NCBI GenBank assembly: GCA_963742725.1
Contig: CAVUMX010000003.1
Location: 1,922,001 to 1,986,000, forward strand
DNA: 64,000 nucleotides
DNA from: CAVVAL01 sp963742725
Lineage (GTDB): Bacteria > Actinomycetota > Actinomycetes > Mycobacteriales > Cryptosporangiaceae
Direction: 5' to 3'
The position numbers were made by a program, and so were the translations under genes. The notes beneath the pieces were generated by a model. That model saw only the letters and a list, made by a program, of their open reading frames with translations. It searched no databases and was not told where the DNA came from. Positions 8,581 through 15,940 of this stretch are shown one piece after another (position 1 is the first letter of the stretch; the number at the start of each line of letters is the position of its first letter).

Positions 8581-9414
8581 ATGAAGGTGCGGGCGCCGTT
8601 GGTCGTCGAGGTGGCGCTGTTCGCGGTGGTGCTGACCCTGGTCGCCGCCGCGCAGGCCGGGGCGAACCGTGCCCCGGCCCCGCCGAACCCGGCGCCCGCT
8701 CCTGTCGCGCACAGCAACGGGCTGACCGACGTCCACGACGGCTACGTCATGGCGCCGGTCACGCTGCCCACCGCGCGGGGCAAGGCGGTGCCGGTGGCGT
8801 TCCGGATCCTCGGCCGCGACCAGCAGCCGGTGACGGAGTACGACATCGTCCACACCAAGCCACTGCACGCGTACCTGGTGCGCGACGACCTCAGCGGCTA
8901 CCAGCACCTCCATCCGGTGCTGGCGGACGGGGTGTGGCGGACGTCGGTGGAGATCCCGGACGGCGGCGCCTACCGGCTGTTCGCCGAGTTCACACCGCCC
9001 GGGCGGTCGGGCCATGCCACGGTGCTGGGCGTGTCGTTCGTGATCGCCGGCGACACGACGTTCATCCCCCTGCCCCCGCCGGCCGCCACCGCGGCGGTGG
9101 ACGGGTACACGGTCCGCCGCGTCGACGGCGCGACCCCGCTGCGGGCCGGCCGTTCGTCCCTGCTCACGTTCCAGGTGGTCAGGGACGGACAGCCGGCCAG
9201 ACTCGAACAGTTCCTTGGCGCGTCGGCGCACGCGTCGGCGTTCGAGGCGCTGACCCAGGCGCTGTCGCACTCGCACCCGACCCTGCGCCCCGGTCAGAAC
9301 GGCACGGTGACGTTCCACGTCCAGTACGCCAACCGCGGCGAACAGCGCGTCTACCTGCAGTTCCAAGCGGACGGGCAGGTACGCCAGGTCGCCTTCACAC
9401 TCTTCGTCACCTAG
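8581..9414 (+). CDS. Exported protein of unknown function, co-transcribed with the LVIVD protein
   Basis: The 277-residue protein has an N-terminal signal or anchor (VVEVALFAVVLTLVAAAQAG) and a Pro/Ala-rich linker. Two beta-rich halves follow, with HTKPLHAYLVRDDLSGYQHLHP near the first and FLGASAHASAFEALTQALSH in the second. The His-rich, cupredoxin-like look (HAYLV...YQHLHP, AEFTPPG) resembles secreted heavy-metal-binding proteins of actinomycetes, but I do not name a family. The stop overlaps the convergent dienelactone hydrolase by 8 bp. Confidence 0.65.
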   Translation: MKVRAPLVVEVALFAVVLTLVAAAQAGANRAPAPPNPAPAPVAHSNGLTDVHDGYVMAPVTLPTARGKAVPVAFRILGRDQQPVTEYDIVHTKPLHAYLVRDDLSGYQHLHPVLADGVWRTSVEIPDGGAYRLFAEFTPPGRSGHATVLGVSFVIAGDTTFIPLPPPAATAAVDGYTVRRVDGATPLRAGRSSLLTFQVVRDGQPARLEQFLGASAHASAFEALTQALSHSHPTLRPGQNGTVTFHVQYANRGEQRVYLQFQADGQVRQVAFTLFVT

Positions 9415-10309
9415 CGGCGTCGAACCAGTTCAGCGTGCGACGCCAGGCCTCGGTGGCGGCGTGCGGGTTGAAGCGGGGGCCGGTGTCGTTGAAGAAGGCG
9501 TGGTCGGCCTCGGTGAACGTGAGCAGCTCGTGCTTCCGGCGACCCGCCTCAAGCGCCGCTCTGGCCGCGGGCCGGGTCGCGTTGACCCGTGCGTCGAGCC
9601 CGCCGTAGACGCCGAGCACCGCCGCGCGTGAGCCCGCGAAGCTGCCGCCTTCCGGGAACGGCCCGTAGAAGGGGGCGGCCACGGCGAGACGCGGTTCGTC
9701 GGAGGTGAGCAGGCGCCACACCATGTTGCCGCCGAAGCAGAACCCGATGGCGGCGAGCTTCTTGCCGCGGACGCGACGCTTGAGCTCGGTCACGCTGGCT
9801 TTCATGTCGGCCACGAAGCGTTCCGGCGGGATCCGCGAGAGCGCGGCCGCCACTGCGGCCTCGTCCGGGAACGACCCGGTGCCGCCCTCCTCGGAGAGCA
9901 GGTCCAGCGCCAGCGCGGAGTAGCCGCTGGCGGCGAACCGGCCGGCGACCGCGCGGATGTGCTCGTTGAGCCCGCGGTTCTCGTGGATGACGAGCACGCC
10001 GCCACGCGGCCGGGTCGCTGCCGCCCAGGCGGCCAACAGCGGAACCCGGGGTCCCGGGAACGTGATCGACTCGCGGGCGACGGGCGCCCAGGCCGTCTCC
10101 GACGTGGAGCGCTTGCCGTCCTGGTCAGCCGAGGTTGTCGACTCGGCCGCGGCTGCCTCGCCGGCGGCGGACGTCGCGAGGAGCCCCGTCGCCGCCGCAC
10201 CGGTCAGTCCGAGCAGGCCGAGGCGGCGTAACGCCTCCCTGCGCGTGATGATGCCGTCAGCGTGGTCCTCCGCGACCTCCTCCGCGAGGTACCGCTGGAT
10301 CTCTGTCAT
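9407..10309 (-). CDS. Tat-exported dienelactone hydrolase family protein
   Basis: The 300-residue precursor carries a twin-arginine signal (IITRREALRRLGLLGLTGAA, with the Tat twin Arg in TRREALRRLG) and an acidic Ser/Thr linker. The dienelactone hydrolase fold follows: VLVIHENRGLN, nucleophile elbow GFCFGG with Cys, Asp in GGLDARVN and His in EADHAFFND. All three triad residues are present, so the enzyme should be active outside the membrane. Its start lies 285 bp from the lectin gene on the other strand. The substrate is unknown. Confidence 0.85.
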   Translation of the reverse strand: MTEIQRYLAEEVAEDHADGIITRREALRRLGLLGLTGAAATGLLATSAAGEAAAAESTTSADQDGKRSTSETAWAPVARESITFPGPRVPLLAAWAAATRPRGGVLVIHENRGLNEHIRAVAGRFAASGYSALALDLLSEEGGTGSFPDEAAVAAALSRIPPERFVADMKASVTELKRRVRGKKLAAIGFCFGGNMVWRLLTSDEPRLAVAAPFYGPFPEGGSFAGSRAAVLGVYGGLDARVNATRPAARAALEAGRRKHELLTFTEADHAFFNDTGPRFNPHAATEAWRRTLNWFDAAR

Positions 10310-10496
10310 GTGACCCCTCCCAGGGATCGTGAGAGCGCGGCACCGGCCGGCGACCGGCTACCGCGGTCTACCAGAAATCAGCATAAACCCGTCTCAGCCC
10401 CTGCTCAGGCGGCGAACATCGCGACCCTTGCCGGTTCTCGCAACCTTGGTCGCCGGTAGGTCCGCGCGCCGGGGTGGCGCCCCTAAGGTCCCCCGG

Positions 10497-10574
10497 GTGG
10501 CCGACCGGCCACATTGTCCACCGTGGCCGGACTGGCCACATGTCCACAGTGGCCGACCGGCCATACTGTCCAAT
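10497..10574. repeat. Three tandem 26-bp iterons upstream of the B-lectin gene
   Basis: Units start at 10497, 10523 and 10549, exactly 26 bp apart. Each contains a dyad (GTGGCCGACCGGCCA in units 1 and 3, GTGGCCGGACTGGCCA in unit 2) followed by a TGTCCA block. The array ends 20 bp before the lectin GTG start. Direct repeats each bearing a palindrome suggest a regulatory protein binding site, about 2.5 helical turns per unit. Confidence 0.75.
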
Positions 10575-10593
10575 ACAAAGGGGACACCAGATC

Positions 10594-11361
10594 GTGAGTG
10601 GAACCAAGGCGTCGCGGACTCGTTTCCGGGCGCTCGTCCTGGCGGGCGCGACGCTGCTCATCGGCGGCGCGCTGGCCGTCGGCGCCACCTCGTACGCGTC
10701 CGCGGCGCCCGACAAGCTCCAGCCCGGCGACGGGCTGAAGTCCGGCGCGACCATGAAGTCGGCGAACGGCAGGTACCTGTTCGCCATGCAGACCGACGGC
10801 AACCTGGTGCTGTACTCGGGCAAGACCGCGCTGTGGTCGAGCCAGACCGCCGGCAACCGCGGCGCCAGCGCGATCATGCAGCGCGACGGCAACTTCGTCA
10901 TCTACTCGGCCGCGCGCAAGGCGCTCTGGTCGACGCGCACCACCGGCAGTTCGAAGGCGTTCCTGGCCGTGCAGAACGACGCGAACGTCGTCGTCTACAC
11001 GGGGAAGAAGGCGGTCTGGGACCGCGTCACCACCACCTCCACGCTGCGCCCCGGCGACGTGCTGGAGACGAACAAGGTCCTGTCGTCGCCGAACGGCCGC
11101 TACAAGCTGGTCATGCAGAGCGACGGCAACCTGGTGCTGTACACCGGCAAGACCGCGCTGTGGTCGAGCGACACCTACGGCAAGGGCGGCACGCGCCTGG
11201 AGATGCAGCACGACGGCAACCTGGTGATGTACACGGCGGCGCACCGCCCGGTGTGGCACACGTCGACGACCGGCAACCGCGGCGCGTACTTCCAGGTGCA
11301 GAACGACGACAACCTGGTCGTCTACTCGGCGACGAAGCGTCCGCTCTGGGACCGTCACTGA
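10594..11361 (+). CDS. Secreted B-lectin (bulb-type mannose-binding) protein with two domains
   Basis: The 255-residue precursor has a signal peptide (ALVLAGATLLIGGALAVGAT, cleavage near ASA-AP). Two beta-prism lectin domains follow. Each holds three mannose-site motifs of the QxDxNxVxY kind: QTDGNLVLY, QRDGNFVIY, QNDANVVVY, then QSDGNLVLY, QHDGNLVMY, QNDDNLVVY. Five of six keep the key Q, D, N and Y in full. Binding of mannose-type glycans outside the cell is the family function. GTG 10594 is preceded by AAGGGGA; the frame is open to 10474 but that part contains the iterons. The iterons suggest tight regulation. Confidence 0.88.
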   Translation: MSGTKASRTRFRALVLAGATLLIGGALAVGATSYASAAPDKLQPGDGLKSGATMKSANGRYLFAMQTDGNLVLYSGKTALWSSQTAGNRGASAIMQRDGNFVIYSAARKALWSTRTTGSSKAFLAVQNDANVVVYTGKKAVWDRVTTTSTLRPGDVLETNKVLSSPNGRYKLVMQSDGNLVLYTGKTALWSSDTYGKGGTRLEMQHDGNLVMYTAAHRPVWHTSTTGNRGAYFQVQNDDNLVVYSATKRPLWDRH

Positions 11362-11409
11362 GCCGACGCGCCGGCGGCCGGGACCACACCCGGCCGCCGG
11401 CGCGACCGG

Positions 11410-13074
11410 CTACTCGGCCGCGACTCCGGACCGGCGGCGCAGCGGGGAGCTGGGCTTGGACACGACCATCGGGTCCCAGTCGGGGCCGATCGGGCTGAGC
11501 CTGGACGGGTCGGCGATCACGGCACCGGCCTTGACCTCGTCGGTGAACCGGCGGCGCAGGATCGCCCCCGCCGTGCCCATGCCGCTGCTGACCGCGCCGA
11601 CGATGCCGGCGCCCCACGTGGTGCTGACGCCGGTGAGCCACAGGCCGCGGATCTCGGTGCGCGGGCCTGGACGGCGCGGACCGATCTGGTCGGCGGCCAC
11701 CTCGAGGCCGTAGCAGGAACCGAGGCTCGACAGCGTGAACCGCTCGTGCGTGACCGGGGTGGACGCCTCCCGCCAGACGATGTGCTGGCGCAGGTGCGGG
11801 ATCACCGTCGTGGCGCGGTCGATCAGCTGCTCGGTGAGGCGTTCCTTGAGCGCGACGTACTCCGGGTTCTGGCTGTAGCCGTCGCCGTCGGGCCAGTACG
11901 TGCCGCGCGGGGCCAGGCACATCACTTCGAGCGTGGAGTGGCCGGGCGGTGCGGCGTGCGGATTGCCCGGGTCCTTGGTGCTGGCCGAGGTGAGGAAGAT
12001 CGGCACCTCGTCCGGGACGCGGCCCTCGTAGGCGTCGCGGTACAGACCCTCGACGTCGGTGTGCGGGTAGCACCAGTACGTGCTGTTCGGCATCTGGTCG
12101 GTGAGGTCGATGTCGAGCCCGAGGTAGACGCTGAACAGCGGCAATGCCATCCGGTACTTGTCCAGCCGGGCGACGGTGGCCGGCGCCAGGTGCTCGCGGC
12201 CGACGAGGTCGAAGTACGTGCGCTTGAGGTCGGCGCCGGACACCACGATCGGGGCGTGGATCGTCTCGCCCCCGTCGATCTCGACGCCGACCGCGGCGCC
12301 GTCCTCCACCAGGATGCGCGTGACGCGCGTCTTGGTGCGTACCTTGCCGCCGTGGGTCTGGATGACGTCGATGAGGTGGGCCGGGACGACCTGGCCGCCG
12401 CCGCGCGGGTACCAGGCGCCGCCGGTGAGGTAGTGGTCGAGGAAGCCGCCGTGCAGCGCGACCGAGGCCCGGGACGGAGGCGCCCCGTAGTCGCCGCATT
12501 CGGCCACGATCACCGCCCTGGCCTGCGGACTGAGCCGGCACACGGCGAACAGCCAGGTCAGCGGCGCCTGCCCGACGGTCGCGAGGGTCGGCGCCGCGCG
12601 GACGAACCGCAGCATGGCCCGGAGATTCGGCTTCGGCATGGCGGTGGTGCGCAGTTCCGCGCCGATCCGCCGCAGGATGCCGACACAGCGCCGCAGGCCG
12701 CGTTTCTGGTCGGGGAACGCCTCGATCAGCCGGGCGAGGTAGGTGTCCCAGTCGCTGGGTACGCGGAACGTGAGGTCGGGGAACACCAGCGTGGAGTGCC
12801 CGTCGGGGTCGAGCTGGCGGAACTCGACCCGGCCGTCCAGCCCGAGGCCGCGCAGCGCGTTCGTCATGCGCCCGCCGGGGTGGCACTCGCCGATGTAGTG
12901 CATGCCGACGTCGAACTCGTACTTGTTGCCCTTGCGGCGGAACACCTGGCTGCAGCCGCCGGCGACCTGGTTCTGTTCGAGCACCAGGGTGCGCTTGCCG
13001 GCAGCGGTGAGATAGGCGGCGCAGGTGAGCCCGCCGAGGCCGGAGCCGATGACGATCGCGTCCCAGTTGTCCAT
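11410..13074 (-). CDS. FAD-dependent oxidoreductase of the phytoene desaturase/retinol saturase type
   Basis: The 554-residue protein begins with a Rossmann FAD site (AIVIGSGLGGLTCAAYLTAA, acidic end LVLEQNQVAGG) and the family block YEFDVGMHYIGE. The C-terminal FAD segment LWLTGVSTTWGAGIVGAVSS is also present. Members desaturate or saturate polyenes such as carotenoids or retinol-like compounds; the substrate here is unknown because no carotenoid genes are nearby. ATG 13074 is chosen for its AGGAGG site 7 nt upstream rather than the frame-opening ATG at 13110. It diverges from a TetR regulator, with 12-bp spaced repeats between them, so it is the likely target. Confidence 0.85.
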   Translation of the reverse strand: MDNWDAIVIGSGLGGLTCAAYLTAAGKRTLVLEQNQVAGGCSQVFRRKGNKYEFDVGMHYIGECHPGGRMTNALRGLGLDGRVEFRQLDPDGHSTLVFPDLTFRVPSDWDTYLARLIEAFPDQKRGLRRCVGILRRIGAELRTTAMPKPNLRAMLRFVRAAPTLATVGQAPLTWLFAVCRLSPQARAVIVAECGDYGAPPSRASVALHGGFLDHYLTGGAWYPRGGGQVVPAHLIDVIQTHGGKVRTKTRVTRILVEDGAAVGVEIDGGETIHAPIVVSGADLKRTYFDLVGREHLAPATVARLDKYRMALPLFSVYLGLDIDLTDQMPNSTYWCYPHTDVEGLYRDAYEGRVPDEVPIFLTSASTKDPGNPHAAPPGHSTLEVMCLAPRGTYWPDGDGYSQNPEYVALKERLTEQLIDRATTVIPHLRQHIVWREASTPVTHERFTLSSLGSCYGLEVAADQIGPRRPGPRTEIRGLWLTGVSTTWGAGIVGAVSSGMGTAGAILRRRFTDEVKAGAVIADPSRLSPIGPDWDPMVVSKPSSPLRRRSGVAAE

Positions 13075-13096
13075 GAAGACACCTCCTGCCGAGACC

Positions 13097-13126
13097 ATAG
13101 CAGGCGCCATAGCAAGTGATATAGCA
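13097..13126. promoter_or_regulatory. Three direct repeats ATAGCA with 12-bp period (TetR operator candidate)
   Basis: ATAGCA occurs at 13097, 13109 and 13121, in phase, in the 65-bp gap between the FAD oxidoreductase and tetR. A -10-like TAGGAT (13128-13133) follows and places the tetR transcription start at or next to its GTG at 13140, which suggests a leaderless mRNA. Binding by the adjacent TetR protein is inferred. Confidence 0.55.
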
Positions 13127-13139
13127 CTAGGATCATTTC

Positions 13140-13775
13140 GTGACCGAACGTCGTGCTGACCCCGCGGTGCGCGTCCGCCTGCTCGAAGGCGCCGCCCGCC
13201 TCCTCGCCGAGGAAGGCCCCTCGGCGCTGACCCTGCGCCGGGTCGCCACGGAGGCCGACACGTCCACCATGTCCGTGTACACGCACTTCGGCTCGATGCC
13301 CGACCTCGCCGACGCGGTGGTCGCCGAAGGTTTCGCCCGGCTCGCCGCCCTGCTCGCCGAGGTGCCGCGCACGGACGACGCGATCACGGACCTGGCCGGC
13401 CTGGGCCGCGCCTACCTGGTCAACGCGCGGCAGAATCCGCACCTGTACGCCGTCATGTTCGGCACCGCGTCCCTGGGCACGTACCGCCCGCAGACCGACG
13501 ACGAGCGGGAGCGCGGCCGGTACACGTTCGACGAGGTGGTGGAGACCGCCGCCCGCGCCGTCGAACAGGGGCGCCTGCGCCCGGCCGAGCCCCTCGCCAT
13601 CGCCAGCCAGCTGTGGACCGCGCTGCACGGTTACGTGATGCTCGACGTCGGCGGCTACTTCGGCGAGGACGGGGTGCGGCACGTCCTGGTGCCGATGTTC
13701 GTGAGCCTGCTGTCGGGCCTCGGCGCCGATCCGGACGCCGCTTTCGTCTCGATCACCACACTCGGGAGGCGCTAG
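13140..13775 (+). CDS. TetR/AcrR family transcriptional regulator
   Basis: The 211-residue protein has an N-terminal helix-turn-helix (about 10-55: ARLLAEEGPSALTLRRVATE and TSTMSVYTHFGSMPDLADAV) with the TetR recognition helix YTHFGSM. A ligand-binding C-terminal domain follows. It probably represses the divergent FAD oxidoreductase and itself. GTG 13140 lies 6 nt after a TAGGAT -10 box, so translation is probably leaderless. Its stop overlaps that of the convergent zinc-ribbon gene. Confidence 0.88.
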   Translation: MTERRADPAVRVRLLEGAARLLAEEGPSALTLRRVATEADTSTMSVYTHFGSMPDLADAVVAEGFARLAALLAEVPRTDDAITDLAGLGRAYLVNARQNPHLYAVMFGTASLGTYRPQTDDERERGRYTFDEVVETAARAVEQGRLRPAEPLAIASQLWTALHGYVMLDVGGYFGEDGVRHVLVPMFVSLLSGLGADPDAAFVSITTLGRR

Positions 13776-14020
13776 TCCTCGACGGCGCCAGGGCCGTGGT
13801 CGGCCAGGTGGGGCGGCAGGAACACCTCGAAGTGGCAGTCCCGGCAGAACAGGGTGCGGTGGGCTCCCCGCTCCGCGCCCTCGCAGCCGCACGCGAGCCA
13901 GCCGACCGCCATGTGCCCGCCCCGGTAGGGCTCGCCGCAGCCTGGGCAGCGCTCGGGGTACACCTCGACCCAGACGTCGTAGCGACGACCTGGACGCCTC
14001 ACCCGACGGAGCTTGACCAT
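13772..14020 (-). CDS. Small cysteine-rich (zinc-ribbon-like) protein
   Basis: The 82-residue basic protein has four Cys groups, CPGCG at about 24-28, LACGC at about 43-47 and FCRDCH at about 58-63, plus several His, consistent with one or two zinc ribbons. I do not recognise a named family. ATG 14020 (MVKLRRVRR) is chosen because upstream extension to 14209 loses all similarity in composition. It is convergent with tetR with a 4-nt stop overlap. The function is unknown. Confidence 0.6.
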   Translation of the reverse strand: MVKLRRVRRPGRRYDVWVEVYPERCPGCGEPYRGGHMAVGWLACGCEGAERGAHRTLFCRDCHFEVFLPPHLADHGPGAVED

Positions 14021-14384
14021 GCCCCCCACGTTAGAACATGTGTTCGAATGGCTGGCAAGGGGTCCGGGCGTATTACCGCAGGTAGGCACGGGGTTACGGG
14101 GGCTGGCCGTGCGGCTGTGTCCGGTACGCGAACAGACGATCCGGACGTCCGCTGGACGACCATTCTTCGCCGATTCGAGCGGTGTACGCCCCCGGACGGC
14201 GACAAACATGGCAGTCTTGCGACAGCTGCCCCACGCGTGACATCAGAAAACAGTGGTGTGACATGTGTCGCGTTCTCGTCTCTGGGAACGATGTCACCGT
14301 ATGAACTGTTGGACGATGTGTGAGCAGCACGAGTAGGTCAGCACGACACCCAGCACCATCCGGTGAGAGCAGAGGAGGAGGCCG
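14021..14384. other. Intergenic stretch without a supported gene
   Basis: This 364-bp stretch is somewhat less GC-rich than its surroundings. Short open frames exist on both strands but none has a ribosome-binding site with coherent codon use. It ends in a strong GAGGAGGAGG Shine-Dalgarno for the DUF7455 gene. No convincing promoter hexamers or hairpins were found. Confidence 0.5.
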
Positions 14385-14585
14385 ATGACCCCGACCCTCA
14401 CCCCGCCGCCCGAGACTGCGGCGCCGCCTTCGGGCGAGCGTTGCGACCGGTGCGGTGCGGCTGCGAAGGTCCGCGCCGTCTTGCCCGGCGGCGGCGACCT
14501 CGTCTTCTGCGGACATCACGCGAACAAGTACGCGGCGAAGCTTGAGAAGGTCGCTGTGAACATCGCGCGAACCGAAGAGGACTGA
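14385..14585 (+). CDS. DUF7455 domain-containing small zinc-binding-like protein
   Basis: The 66-residue protein is highly characteristic of actinobacteria: RCDRCGAAAKVRAVLPGG followed by LVFCGHHANKYAAKLEK, with the two pairs Cys-x2-Cys and Cys-x2-His-His. These probably bind zinc. A GAGGAGG site lies 6 nt before ATG 14385 and a strong terminator follows, so it is a single-gene unit. Its biochemical role is unknown. Confidence 0.85.
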   Translation: MTPTLTPPPETAAPPSGERCDRCGAAAKVRAVLPGGGDLVFCGHHANKYAAKLEKVAVNIARTEED

Positions 14586-14611
14586 CCCCCAACCCAACCC
14601 GATAATCACCG

Positions 14612-14640
14612 AAGGCCCCGGCTCACCGCGCCGGGGCCTT
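14612..14640 (+). terminator. Rho-independent terminator after the DUF7455 gene
   Basis: A perfect 11-bp stem (14612-14622 with 14630-14640, core AAGGCCCCGGC) encloses a 7-nt loop 26 bp after the stop codon. It also lies downstream of the convergent ROK gene and may stop both. Confidence 0.7.
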
Positions 14641-14693
14641 CGTCGTGTCACAGCAAGTGGTGTCACCGCCGTCATGTCCCAGCGCGATCGTGC

Positions 14694-15821
14694 TCAGAGC
14701 ACGCTGAACAGCTCGGCCTCCACGTGGTCGAGCGCCAGCCGGACCGCGCCCAGCGCGACCGATTCGGCCCCCAGGACCGACACCTCGACCTGGACGGGGA
14801 ACAGGCAGAGCCGGTCCAGCTCGGCCCGCAGCGGCCCGGCCAGGAGATCCCCCGCCTGGGACAGGCCCCCGCCGATCACGACGAGCTGCGGGTCGACGGT
14901 CAGGACGGTGGCGGCGACGCCGGTCGCCAGATCGGCCACGAACGCGTCCACGATCGCCGCGGCCTGCGGGTCACCGCGCCGGACGGCGTCGAAGACCCGC
15001 CTGGCGGCCTCGCTGGACGGCCCGGCGGCCGGGTCGTCCTTCCCGTAGGACAGGAAACGGTCGAGCGCGGTGTACCACCCGACCTGGCGCAGCACGCCGA
15101 TCTCGCCCGCGCCGCCGTTGTAGCCGGCGTGGAGCTTGCCGTCGATCAGCAGGCCGAGCGAGATGCTGCGTCCGACGAGGAGGTAGATGACGTCGCGGGC
15201 ATCCCGGGCAGCGCCGCGCCAGTGCTCGGCCAGCGTCGCGAGCTTGGTGTCGTTCCCGGCCAGGACGGGGTACGACTGGCCGGCGCCGAGTTCCCCGGCG
15301 AGGTCGAGACCCTGCCAGTCCGGCAGGCGGTCGCTCACCACGATCTTCCCGTTCGCGACGACACCGGTCGTCCCCACTCCGAGCGCGCGGACGTTCCCCA
15401 GACCCCGGGTGGCCCGCGTGACCACCGCGCGGGCCGCGGCGAGCCGTTCCGCGGCGCTCATCTCGGGCGTCACCTCCGCCCTGGCGCTGGCCACGATGTC
15501 GCCGCGCAGGTCAGCGACCAGGCACAGCACCTTGTGCGGGCCGATGTCCAGCCCGGCGAGGTGGCCGGCGTCCCGCCGGAAGCGGAAGCGCTTGGCCGGT
15601 CGGCCCACCGGCCGCGGCGCCTCCGGCGGGAGCAGGACCTCCTGGGCGAGGCCCTGGACCTCCAGGTCGGCGACGATCTCCTCGACGGTCGGCCGGGACA
15701 CCTCGCTCGCCTGCACCAACTCGGTGAGGGTCAGCTCGCCGGCCTCGTACAGGGTCCGGAGGACGGCCGTGACGTTGAGGCGGCGCAACAGCGACGGATC
15801 TCCGCCCGACAGCCTGACCAT
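14694..15821 (-). CDS. ROK family transcriptional repressor lacking the zinc motif
   Basis: The 375-residue protein has an N-terminal winged helix (about 10-65: LLRRLNVTAVLRTLYEAGEL and ELVQASEVSRPTVEEIVADL) and a sugar-kinase-like ROK domain (GLDIGPHKVLCLVADLRGD; ALGVGTTGVVANG; LVVIGGGLSQAGDLL). The usual ROK zinc site GHxxxxxxxxxCxCGxxGC is missing: the segment reads GEIGVLRQVGWYTALDRF with no Cys. ATG 15821 has an AGGAG site 4 nt upstream. It diverges from the sugar ABC operon across a near-perfect palindrome, so it most likely represses that operon until the sugar binds. Confidence 0.85.
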   Translation of the reverse strand: MVRLSGGDPSLLRRLNVTAVLRTLYEAGELTLTELVQASEVSRPTVEEIVADLEVQGLAQEVLLPPEAPRPVGRPAKRFRFRRDAGHLAGLDIGPHKVLCLVADLRGDIVASARAEVTPEMSAAERLAAARAVVTRATRGLGNVRALGVGTTGVVANGKIVVSDRLPDWQGLDLAGELGAGQSYPVLAGNDTKLATLAEHWRGAARDARDVIYLLVGRSISLGLLIDGKLHAGYNGGAGEIGVLRQVGWYTALDRFLSYGKDDPAAGPSSEAARRVFDAVRRGDPQAAAIVDAFVADLATGVAATVLTVDPQLVVIGGGLSQAGDLLAGPLRAELDRLCLFPVQVEVSVLGAESVALGAVRLALDHVEAELFSVL

Positions 15822-15880
15822 GTGACTCCTGTCCGCGACGGCTCTTGCCAACTCCCGACCGCGATGCTAGACAGTGGCGA

Positions 15881-15908
15881 ATTATTAAACAACCTTCTGT
15901 TAAATAAC
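15881..15908. promoter_or_regulatory. Palindromic operator between ROK repressor and sugar ABC operon
   Basis: TTATTAAAC (15882-15890) and GTTAAATAA (15899-15907) form an inverted repeat with an 8-bp spacer, differing only at the middle base of each arm. The AT-rich site stands out from the GC-rich background and lies between the ROK start (15821) and the binding-protein start (15941). It is the expected repressor site for this divergent pair. Confidence 0.7.
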
Positions 15909-15940
15909 TCTCTGACGGCCGGGTCGAAGCAGGAGAACCG

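Noticed and set aside
10497..10574. CRISPR array
   Set aside because: The three repeats are directly tandem with no unique spacers, and no cas genes are present.
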